NCBI GenBank assembly: GCA_003973505.1
Contig: QNXT01000293.1
Location: 1 to 7,348, forward strand
Origin: Bacteroidota bacterium
GTDB taxonomy: Bacteria > Bacteroidota > Bacteroidia > Bacteroidales > UBA1556
Reading direction: 5' to 3'
Length of the DNA: 7,348 bases
The notes under the pieces are model-generated. The model was given only the letters and a program-made list of their open reading frames with translations, was not told where the DNA came from and did not search any database. The translations under genes were made by a program, and so were the position numbers. Positions 1 through 6,105 of this stretch are shown in pieces. How positions within the stretch are numbered: the first letter of the stretch is position 1; the number at the start of each line of letters is the position of its first letter.

Positions 1-836
1 ATGATGAGAGTGTGGACAAACAATTATTTAAGGCCTGCGTAACAGCCTATGATCAATTTCCTTATAATGCACCCAAACCCAATATTTTTGAAAATCTAAT
101 CGACAAAAAGTATAAAGACAAATTAGATAAATACACGAATTTTGTATATGCTGAAAGCATATTTCCTGTTCCTACCCAATTAGCCGACTTCTTGAAAAAC
201 TATAAAGCTTCTGATTGGCAACGTATTGCTGACGATCCACTATATCAGTATGCTATGAGCATTTTGATAAATTATAGGAATAATATTATGCCTACATACC
301 GCATTCAAAAAAACAGAATTGACAGCTTGCAACAGCGCTATATGAAACTGATTTTAGAAAAGAATGCAGATCATTATTTATACCCTGATGCCAATTCAAC
401 ACTCCGTGTAGCTTACGGAAAAGTAGAAGGCTATGAGCCTCGTGATGGAGTTGAGTATAAATATTATACCACGTTAAAAGGAATCATGGAGAAGGAAAAT
501 CCTAATATTTATGATTATGTGGTAATGCCTAAATTGAAGGAATTGTATAAAACGAAAGATTACGGTCAATATGGAGATAAAGACGGAACTATGCATGTTT
601 GTTTTATTGCATCAAATCATACAACAGGAGGAAACTCCGGAAGTCCAGTGCTAAATGCCGATGGACAACTCATTGGACTCAACTTCGATAGAAACTGGGA
701 AGGCACTATGAGCGATTTGAAATACGACCCCGACCAATGTCGTAATATCACTTTGGATGTTCGCTACTGCTTATTTATCATTGATAAATTTGCAGGTGCT
801 GACCGACTTATCAAAGAAATGGATTTGGTTAATTGA
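1..836 (+). CDS. dpp11: S46 dipeptidyl-peptidase, DPP11 type (Asp/Glu-specific), 3' end only
   Basis: This is the C-terminal part (about 277 residues of a family usually near 720) of a periplasmic S46 serine exopeptidase that releases dipeptides from oligopeptide N-termini. The reading frame is open to the left edge (first full codon at 3). The GTG at 12 is an internal Val codon, not a start. The motif TTGGNSGSPV carries the catalytic Ser (codon 636-638); the family's His and Asp lie in the missing N-terminal part. Known for the family: the residue 18 positions after this Ser sets P1 specificity, Gly in DPP7 (hydrophobic) and Arg in DPP11 (acidic). Here it is Arg (codon 690-692), within LNFDRNWEGTMSD, so DPP11 is the better call. 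The C-terminus, LDVRYCLFIIDKFAGA then a short tail, matches the normal family end, so the 3' end is intact. It is convergent with the Amt gene and probably serves peptide/amino-acid catabolism. The family is very secure and the subtype fairly secure. Confidence 0.93.
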   Translation, partial: DESVDKQLFKACVTAYDQFPYNAPKPNIFENLIDKKYKDKLDKYTNFVYAESIFPVPTQLADFLKNYKASDWQRIADDPLYQYAMSILINYRNNIMPTYRIQKNRIDSLQQRYMKLILEKNADHYLYPDANSTLRVAYGKVEGYEPRDGVEYKYYTTLKGIMEKENPNIYDYVVMPKLKELYKTKDYGQYGDKDGTMHVCFIASNHTTGGNSGSPVLNADGQLIGLNFDRNWEGTMSDLKYDPDQCRNITLDVRYCLFIIDKFAGADRLIKEMDLVN

Positions 837-905
837 GAAGCTGGAAGACGGAAGAAGGGAGATAGAAGACAGAAGATAGAAGACCGAAGATGGAAGGCGA
901 AAGAT
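836..905. repeat. Ten-unit heptad tandem array (consensus NGAAGAY)
   Basis: Starting at the last base of the peptidase stop codon, ten consecutive 7-bp units can be laid out without gaps: agaagct, ggaagac, ggaagaa, gggagat, agaagac, agaagat, agaagac, cgaagat, ggaaggc, gaaagat. The plus strand is almost all purine except for the last base of most units. Units are degenerate, so this is an old or diverging minisatellite-like array. No gene, clear dyad or start codon with a plausible ORF lies in it. Its function is unknown. The phase and unit length are read directly from the sequence. Confidence 0.8.
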
Positions 906-1026
906 GTTCTGATTGAACAATCAAATGCTGAATAATTTTAATGCATACGACTTGCAATCTCGGCATTGACCATTGTCTATGATTTGAAACTACAATTGGT
1001 ATTATTTTATCATCAATGAAACAAAA

Positions 1027-1060
1027 GAAAAGGGACCGTCAAAATTGACAGTCCCTTTTC
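1027..1060 (-). terminator. Hairpin terminator after amt, probably bidirectional
   Basis: A 10-bp perfect stem (GAAAAGGGAC at 1027-1036 with its complement at 1051-1060) continues, after one C/A mismatch, into GTCA/TGAC closing an AAAT loop. On the minus strand the stem is followed by TTTTGTTT, giving a normal intrinsic terminator 38 bases past the amt stop codon. On the plus strand the stem itself ends in TTTTC, so it may also stop transcripts from the convergent peptidase gene. Confidence 0.85.
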
Positions 1061-1098
1061 CATTAAAAAAAACAAAAGATATTGAAAGCACTAAAACC

Positions 1099-2319
1099 TT
1101 AAAGTGCACCTTCATCATAGGCTTTCTCACCATGAAGTGAAAAATCTAATCCTTGGCTTTCTTCTTCGTCCGACACTTTTACTCTTGTAATAAGGTTGAT
1201 AACAATAAGCATTACGTAAGTAAATAAGAATGCATAAGCAGCAGCAGCGATAACAGCTACCGTTTCTTTAAGGAAAAATGCAGTATCACCCTCTAAAAGG
1301 CCAGACTGTCCATTAATAGCTGAGGATGCAAAAACACCCAAGAGGATTGTTCCGAAGACACCTCCCATTCCGTGAACTCCCCATACATCAAGGGCATCGT
1401 CCCATCCAAGTTTATTTTTAACCTGAACAGCAATAAAACAAAGAGAACCTGCTGCAATACCAATAACCATAGCTGCCCAAAGAGGCACAAAACCTGCTGC
1501 GGGAGTTATTGTTGCCAATCCAGCCACAAAGCCCGTTAGCAAACCAACAAACTTAGGCTGACCTTCTCTAAACCATTCGATTATAAGCCATGTTACTCCA
1601 GCAAAAGAAGCCGCAACATCGGTATTCAAAAAGGCTGTGGTTGTGATTGCATCCACTTTCAATTCGCTACCGGCATTAAAACCGTACCAGCCAAACCATA
1701 ATAAACCTGTTCCGATGGCAACTAAAGGAATACTATTTGGTGGCGATTTTGTATCAGTTCGTTTTCCAACGTAAATAACCGAAGCCAAGGCCGCAAAACC
1801 TGCCGTAGCATGCACGACTATTCCACCCGCAAAGTCAAGAACACCCCACTCAGCTAAAAATCCACCACCCCAAATCATGTGAACAAATGGGTAATACACA
1901 AATATTTGCCATGCTACTAAGAATATTAAATAAGCTTTAAATGTAACACGATTTACAAAGGCCCCTGTAATCAAGGTAGGTGTAATCACTGCAAACATCA
2001 TTTGGTAAGCAATAAAAATAAATTCGGGATATTCTCCATTGGCACCGCTATAAGGATTATTGAAAGGTATTCCGTTCAAAAATGCCCAATCTAAGTTACC
2101 AATAATTCCGCCTTCGCCACCACTAAAGCATAGTGAATACCCGAAGGAAATCCATAAAACTGTTGTAATACCTAAGGACACAAATGTTTGCATCATAATT
2201 CCCAGGATATTGCGTTTTCCCGCTAAACCGCCATAAAAGAATGCCAGTCCGGGAGTCATTAACATTACGAGACTTGTGCTAAGAATCATAAATGTGGTTG
2301 TTCCTGTATCAAAACCCAT
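1099..2319 (-). CDS. amt: Ammonium transporter, Amt/MEP/Rh family
   Basis: A 406-residue inner-membrane ammonium channel, close to full family length, with about eleven hydrophobic segments. It starts almost directly in the first one (MGFDTGTTTFMILSTSLVML), with no separate signal peptide. An in-frame TAA lies 15 bases upstream of the ATG, so no earlier start is available. The residues that define an active channel are present when aligned by motif to E. coli AmtB: the twin pore histidines His170 (VVHATAG) and His316 (WGVHGMGG), Asp162 (LDFAGG), the Phe gate Phe109 and Phe214, and the external site Trp150 and Ser218 (GFNAGS). The cytoplasmic tail ends in the typical acidic GLDFSLHGEKAYDEGAL, the part that PII proteins contact in studied family members. 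It is the second gene of a unit with the barrel gene 25 bases upstream and is followed by a terminator, so no glnK/PII gene is cotranscribed downstream. Transport of NH4+/NH3 is well supported. Confidence 0.97.
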   Translation of the reverse strand: MGFDTGTTTFMILSTSLVMLMTPGLAFFYGGLAGKRNILGIMMQTFVSLGITTVLWISFGYSLCFSGGEGGIIGNLDWAFLNGIPFNNPYSGANGEYPEFIFIAYQMMFAVITPTLITGAFVNRVTFKAYLIFLVAWQIFVYYPFVHMIWGGGFLAEWGVLDFAGGIVVHATAGFAALASVIYVGKRTDTKSPPNSIPLVAIGTGLLWFGWYGFNAGSELKVDAITTTAFLNTDVAASFAGVTWLIIEWFREGQPKFVGLLTGFVAGLATITPAAGFVPLWAAMVIGIAAGSLCFIAVQVKNKLGWDDALDVWGVHGMGGVFGTILLGVFASSAINGQSGLLEGDTAFFLKETVAVIAAAAYAFLFTYVMLIVINLITRVKVSDEEESQGLDFSLHGEKAYDEGAL

Positions 2320-2344
2320 GATTATAAATATTTAAAATGAATAA

Positions 2345-3190
2345 TTAAAAAGACAATCCAAAAACCAAATGAACACTTTTTGCATTTGGATTGACAATAA
2401 ATGAAGCCGTTAATGGTAAAGAATACGACTTAGTAATTTTTACACCCTTGGAAACGGTAAAACCAACATTCACTATCCCTGGTGCATCACCATAAAACCC
2501 TTGCTCTCCCATGTAACCTATGCTCGAATCAGCTGCTTTAGGGTTGCTTAAAGTAAAGCCAAGAAATGCTTGGAAATCAATACCGCCTTTGAGTGTTTTA
2601 GTATAACCTAATTCAAAATAATTGGAAAATTGTAGGCCAATATCTTTATTAAAAGTCGTTGTATCTGCAGGATTGTCACCCATTCGTTTAGCATCATGTC
2701 CATAGAAATTTACATACGCACTAAAAGTAATTGGAATCTTTTTTGTGCCATTAAATATTAATCCTCCTTCAAGCACATGGCCTGTTTTGCTATCATAACC
2801 AAGATAATCGTAATTTGCAGTATCTGAGGGAAAATAATAGTCGGTTACAATTACCGTAAACATGTCCTTAAATAGATTTACACTGGCATATAAATCCAAC
2901 TCCTGCGAAGCATGAACGCCTCCGGTAGAATAAGCTCCCCAAGTACCTAGTGTGAAATTTTTATAATTCAGTTCTATACCTGGCTGAATGCTTGGCGAAT
3001 TGCCACCAAACTGTGTTCCACGCCACATATAGCGACTCATCAAATCACAACTTAAATCAATCCATTGAGACTGAGATGAAGCTTCTGTTGCCTGAGTTTG
3101 CGTTGAGTCCTGACTTTGGGCAATAAGTTTTGGTGTTGAAAATACACTCAAACCTATGATAAACAATAATAGTACGTAACGTTTTTTCAT
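2345..3190 (-). CDS. Putative TorF-like outer-membrane beta-barrel protein
   Basis: A 281-residue exported protein. Residues 1-25 form a classic signal peptide (MKKR, hydrophobic core, then KLIAQ with cleavage near Ala24/Gln25). A Ser/Gln/Thr-rich linker follows (26-42). The rest has alternating hydrophobic/polar, aromatic-rich strands, and the chain ends in a Phe (VHLVFGLSF), as outer-membrane barrels do. The segment LSCDLMSRYMWRGTQFGG (47-63, region of SxYxWRG) resembles the first strand of the TorF/Gcw_chp putative porin family (PF09694). The substrate is unknown. The gene lies directly upstream of amt on the same strand with 25 bases between them and no terminator, so cotranscription is likely. 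That suggests it passes ammonium or another small nitrogen compound across the outer membrane; this is inference. The start ATG has no strong ribosome-binding site, as is usual in Bacteroidota. Barrel and export are well supported, the exact family moderately. Confidence 0.82.
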   Translation of the reverse strand: MKKRYVLLLFIIGLSVFSTPKLIAQSQDSTQTQATEASSQSQWIDLSCDLMSRYMWRGTQFGGNSPSIQPGIELNYKNFTLGTWGAYSTGGVHASQELDLYASVNLFKDMFTVIVTDYYFPSDTANYDYLGYDSKTGHVLEGGLIFNGTKKIPITFSAYVNFYGHDAKRMGDNPADTTTFNKDIGLQFSNYFELGYTKTLKGGIDFQAFLGFTLSNPKAADSSIGYMGEQGFYGDAPGIVNVGFTVSKGVKITKSYSLPLTASFIVNPNAKSVHLVFGLSF

Positions 3191-3217
3191 ATCTGCTCAC
3201 ATTAAAAATTATGGAAG

Positions 3218-3249
3218 CAAAGTTGGAAAAAACCAAATTATCATACAAT
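3218..3249 (-). promoter_or_regulatory. Candidate Bacteroidota-type promoter for the barrel-amt unit
   Basis: Read on the minus strand, ATTG (plus 3246-3249) is followed after exactly 20 bases by CAACTTTG (plus 3218-3225). The primary sigma factor consensus in Bacteroidota is TTTG at -33 and TAnnTTTG at -7 with about 19-21 bases between, so each element has one mismatch. The transcript would start near 3214 and have a leader of about 24 bases before the ATG at 3190. It was found by eye; AT-rich sequence gives such matches by chance. Confidence 0.4.
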
Positions 3250-3257
3250 TGTGGAAA

Positions 3258-3287
3258 TACGTAAAATTCCCTACGTGATTCACGTAG
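3258..3287. promoter_or_regulatory. TACGT inverted sites upstream of the barrel-amt promoter (possible operator)
   Basis: A perfect 7-3-7 dyad, CTACGTG-ATT-CACGTAG, occupies 3271-3287. A further TACGTA palindrome lies at 3258-3263. Relative to the proposed transcription start near 3214 they centre at about -65 and -46, where activators commonly bind. NarL/FixJ-type regulators bind short inverted heptamers, and such a regulator is encoded about 200 bases away, so it is the obvious candidate. The dyad is certain; its role as an operator is inference. Confidence 0.5.
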
Positions 3288-3327
3288 AAGAAGGATTAGA
3301 AAATGCGGCTAAGTTCTATTCCTCACC

Positions 3328-3444
3328 ACTTTTTCAATGGTTTTTTACCCCAACCCTAAAGGTTGAAACCATTGAAAAAACAAGATTCATTTTTTACTTT
3401 TTGGTTCCCTTTAGGGCATGGGTAAAAACAAAAAGTAAAAAATG
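3328..3444. repeat. Compound palindrome with two alternative folds
   Basis: This gene-free stretch contains hairpin A (14-bp perfect stem, 3330-3343 with 3366-3379, plus an inner CAACC/GGTTG) and hairpin B (16-bp perfect stem, CATTTTTTACTTTTTG at 3388-3403 with its complement at 3429-3444, enclosing CCC/GGG). The loop parts of A and B also pair with each other: TTTTTACCC (3342-3350) with GGGTAAAAA (3420-3428), and CCCTAAAGG (3354-3362) with CCTTTAGGG (3408-3416), separated by a 3x3 internal loop. An outer ACTTTTT (3328-3334) can pair with AAAAAGT (3430-3436). It lies just past the response-regulator stop codon, so in RNA it would be that operon's 3' tail and could act as a terminator. It may equally be an interspersed intergenic palindrome. 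The pairing is seen directly; the identity is unknown. Confidence 0.75.
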
Positions 3445-3482
3445 CTGTGACAATTAAAATTTAGCTGAAAATACTTATTCAA

Positions 3483-4148
3483 TTATAACTCAATAAGTTT
3501 ATTCTTGATGGCAAATTTTATTAAATCAACAGTATTGCCCAAATCGAGCTTGCGCATAATGCTGCTCTTATGCGTTTCAACGGTGCGGATGCTAATACAT
3601 AGTTTATCGGCAATAGTTTGATTATTATTCCCTTCCACCACATAGTGCAGAATTTCTCTTTCACGACCTGTGAGGTTGTTGAGTTTATCATCTGTAAGCT
3701 CGCCACCCTGTTTTGCCGTATTTACATATCTTTTCAGAATCGTATCTGAAACAGATTTACTGAAATATTCTCCACCAGAAAAAATTGTGTTAATGGCAGT
3801 AAGTAATTCTTCGCGTGTGGTGTTTTTTGGTAAATAGCCCATAACACCACCTTTTAATGCGTTGAAAATAAAGTCCTCTGAAGTGTACATCGATAGCATC
3901 AATATTTTCACTTGAGGAAAATCAATTTTCATTCTTTTGGCCACCTCTATTCCCGACATACCCGGTAGAGAAATATCCAAAAGCAAAACATCCGGAACTT
4001 TTTCTTGCAGTATTCCAAAAAGGCTCATGGCATCTTTGGCCTCATCAATAATCTCAATGGAAGGATCTCCTGAGAGCAAAGACTTTATTCCATCTCGTAC
4101 AATTTGATGGTCATCCACTAAAATGATTTTTATATTTTCCATTGCCAT
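3483..4148 (-). CDS. Response regulator, NarL/FixJ family (receiver + LuxR HTH)
   Basis: A 221-residue DNA-binding response regulator of standard length. The receiver domain (about 5-122) has the acidic pair Asp12/Asp13 (VDDHQ), phosphoacceptor Asp58 (VLLLDISLPGMSG), switch Ser86 (MLSMYTSE) and Lys108 (GYLPKN). The LuxR-type helix-turn-helix spans about 157-218 (LTGREREILHYVVEG, then NQTIADKLCISIRTVETHKSSIMRKL), with every hallmark residue present, so an active transcription factor is expected. The ATG follows the kinase stop by four bases (TAA-ATGA-ATG), implying one mRNA and coupled translation; the kinase is its partner. An alternative start two codons later (MENIKII) cannot be excluded. 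Its targets are not known, but the barrel-amt unit, whose upstream region carries inverted TACGT sites, is the nearest downstream candidate. Confidence 0.95.
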   Translation of the reverse strand: MAMENIKIILVDDHQIVRDGIKSLLSGDPSIEIIDEAKDAMSLFGILQEKVPDVLLLDISLPGMSGIEVAKRMKIDFPQVKILMLSMYTSEDFIFNALKGGVMGYLPKNTTREELLTAINTIFSGGEYFSKSVSDTILKRYVNTAKQGGELTDDKLNNLTGREREILHYVVEGNNNQTIADKLCISIRTVETHKSSIMRKLDLGNTVDLIKFAIKNKLIEL

Positions 4149-4152
4149 TCAT

Positions 4153-5922
4153 TTATTTTGGAATACTAATCTCCAAACTACTTCCCTTGCCAATTACACT
4201 GTTTACAATCAGTTCGCCATTTAACAATAAAACCCGATCTTTAATATTATTCAAGCCATTGGAATTTGCTGAAATTGTCGTGTTTTTATCAAACCCTTTT
4301 CCATCATCTCCAATCACTACAAAAATACGTTCTTTTTCAAAGCCAATGCTTACCCAGGCGTTTTTTGCTTGAGCGTGCTTTAAGATATTTGTCAGTGCCT
4401 CCTGGATAATGCGAAATATATAAATTTCGACCTCTATATTTAGGTCTTTTCCACTTCCCTTGGACGTGAATTGTATATCCACATCAGCAATATCAGATAT
4501 GCTATTACAGATGTTTCGCACGGCCGTTGTCAAGCCAAACTCCGACAAAGCAGCAGGCATCAAATTATTGGATATTCGGCGTGCCTCCTCAATGGTTTGA
4601 TCAAATAGCACTCCCATACTTTGAAACTCTTCGGACTGTTTCATGGGTTTGCTCAAGCAGCTTTCATATTTGAGTTTCAATCCAATTAGGAACTGACCCA
4701 AACTATCGTGCAACTCACGTGATAGTCGTTGCCGTTCCACTTCCTGCCCGTCAAACAGCGATTTTAGACTTTTTTGTTTTTCCAATTCCAAATCATGCGC
4801 CTGAGCTTTGAGTTGTTCAACCATTTGATTAAAGGTATCGATTAGCTCCCCTATTTCGTCATTCAGTTTATTTTGAATCTTTACATCGAGGTCGCCTTGC
4901 CCCACTTTATGCGCTGCCGAAATAAGCTTTTGAATGGGGCGTGTGATTCTTTTTGACAAAATAATAACTACCAATAAAACAATCGTAAAAATAAAAATAC
5001 TGACTATAACAATCTCGTTTCTTGTTCGGAAAACCGGTTTAAGAACTTCCTTATAATCAATCTCAGACAGCAATACCCAATTGAGATTCGGAATATGAAT
5101 CCGGGCATAGGAGCTCAAAACATCAACACCACGATAATCTTTGATTACTCTTGTGCCGGATAAATTCGCAAAAGCAGAATCAACAGCCAGGGTTTGTACG
5201 CGTGTTCTCAATACAGAGCTGTCTTGAAACCGTGACGAACTACGCATTAAATAATCGGGGCCCACAAGATAGGTTTCTCCCGATTTCCCCAAACCATTCT
5301 CCTGGTCTTCATTTAGCATAATTCGATCAATAGCCTGGGGCTTAATATCAAAAACGATAATCCCGATTACTTTATGCAATTCATCGCGAATAAATGCGGA
5401 TAAATTTAGGTTTTGGTTTGAGTGAGAATCAATGGAATAATCTTGAATGAAAACCGAATCTGTTTTCGTAATTTGCTGCCACAAATGCGCTATAGCCATG
5501 CTATCGACAGGCTTCAACTTATTATTTGGCTTAATAAAAAAGACCTTATGGTTTCTACCAATAATATAAATTCTACTATAATAATCCTTAGACAACTCAG
5601 AAATAAACGGACTTTTAATAAATTGCGTATCCTGGCGTGTGGAATTAAGCATAGCATTTCCCGAATTACCGTCAATCCATTGAGTCAGCTGTTTAACATC
5701 CATCGACGATTTGGCCAAAAAGACCTCTTTTTGACAATCTGAAAAGAATTTTTCAATCAAATTGGTTTTAATTACCCGCACCGAATTCAACTGATGAAAA
5801 GAACGGTCCAACAAAACTTTTTTTGCCTTATAAAAAGAATAGGATGCAACAATAATGATGGTTACAACACTTATGAGAAGTGATGCAATAATTAATTTAT
5901 CCGTTATTGAAAATCTGCGCAT
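4153..5922 (-). CDS. Membrane sensor histidine kinase, Cache-HAMP-HisKA_3-HATPase
   Basis: A 589-residue kinase counted from the ATG at 5922 (MRRFSITDKLIIASLL). Order: TM1 about 9-28; a periplasmic double-Cache-like sensor about 35-297, including GKSGETYLVGPDYLMRSSSR (212-231), a segment typical of ligand-binding dCache domains; TM2 about 302-323; HAMP about 324-376 (ITRPIQKL, DEIGELIDTFNQMVEQL); a short coiled coil; HisKA_3 with phosphoacceptor His405 (RQRLSRELHDSLGQ); and an ATPase domain with the N box (IIQEALTNILKHA, Asn512), G1 (GDDGKGFD) and G2 (NGLNNIKDR). The fold is of the NarX/DegS type that pairs with LuxR-type regulators, and the next gene is one. The frame stays open to an ATG at 6066, but that codon sits inside the fhs terminator hairpin and the extra 48 residues look non-domain, so 5922 is preferred. 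The ligand is unknown; Cache domains usually bind small organic molecules such as amino acids or carboxylates. No convincing promoter was identified between 5923 and 6049. Confidence 0.93.
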   Translation of the reverse strand: MRRFSITDKLIIASLLISVVTIIIVASYSFYKAKKVLLDRSFHQLNSVRVIKTNLIEKFFSDCQKEVFLAKSSMDVKQLTQWIDGNSGNAMLNSTRQDTQFIKSPFISELSKDYYSRIYIIGRNHKVFFIKPNNKLKPVDSMAIAHLWQQITKTDSVFIQDYSIDSHSNQNLNLSAFIRDELHKVIGIIVFDIKPQAIDRIMLNEDQENGLGKSGETYLVGPDYLMRSSSRFQDSSVLRTRVQTLAVDSAFANLSGTRVIKDYRGVDVLSSYARIHIPNLNWVLLSEIDYKEVLKPVFRTRNEIVIVSIFIFTIVLLVVIILSKRITRPIQKLISAAHKVGQGDLDVKIQNKLNDEIGELIDTFNQMVEQLKAQAHDLELEKQKSLKSLFDGQEVERQRLSRELHDSLGQFLIGLKLKYESCLSKPMKQSEEFQSMGVLFDQTIEEARRISNNLMPAALSEFGLTTAVRNICNSISDIADVDIQFTSKGSGKDLNIEVEIYIFRIIQEALTNILKHAQAKNAWVSIGFEKERIFVVIGDDGKGFDKNTTISANSNGLNNIKDRVLLLNGELIVNSVIGKGSSLEISIPK

Positions 5923-6049
5923 TATCCGTAAAACCAAACTAATTTGTCTAAGGCGAATATAGGGTTTTAATTCATGATGGCAAATATTAATATTCTCTAT
6001 ATCTGGTTTTAAAATCCATCTCCTTTTGGTATAAAACACTAAAAACTCA

Positions 6050-6082
6050 AAAAGCTCATACTGCAATGCAATATGAGCTTTT
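6050..6082 (-). terminator. Hairpin terminator after fhs
   Basis: An 11-bp perfect stem (AAAAGCTCATA at 6050-6060 with TATGAGCTTTT at 6072-6082) is extended inside by TGC/GCA around an AAT loop. On the minus strand it is followed by TTGAGTTTTTAG, 24 bases after the fhs stop codon. The plus-strand side is also T-rich (TTTTCTTATTTTTTG), but no plus-strand gene ends here. It insulates the kinase-regulator operon from fhs, so that operon should have its own promoter. Confidence 0.85.
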
Positions 6083-6105
6083 CTTATTTTTTGAAAGTTT
6101 ATTTA

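Noticed and set aside
12..14. GTG as the start of the first gene, giving a 274-residue protein
   Set aside because: The frame is open to the window edge and the protein is clearly the C-terminal part of a much longer S46 peptidase.
906..1026. Spacer between the heptad array and the terminator
   Set aside because: I looked for a small gene, promoter or structured RNA. There are only weak partial complementarities (for example ACCATTGT against ACAATTGGT) and nothing I can support.
3251..3457. 68-codon plus-strand ORF with a GTG start between the barrel and regulator genes
   Set aside because: It runs straight through the TACGT dyad and both palindrome arms, its protein has no recognisable features, and the composition is explained by the palindromes.
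4142..4372. 76-codon plus-strand ORF
   Set aside because: It lies entirely antisense to the ATPase domain and the kinase-regulator junction, whose motifs are unmistakable in the minus-strand frames.
5422..5742. 106-codon plus-strand ORF
   Set aside because: It is antisense to the Cache sensor domain, with no start context or family resemblance.
5923..6049. Promoter for the kinase-regulator operon
   Set aside because: AATATTTG and a TTAGTTTG-like string occur on the minus strand, but neither has a matching TTTG at the right distance, so no site is called.
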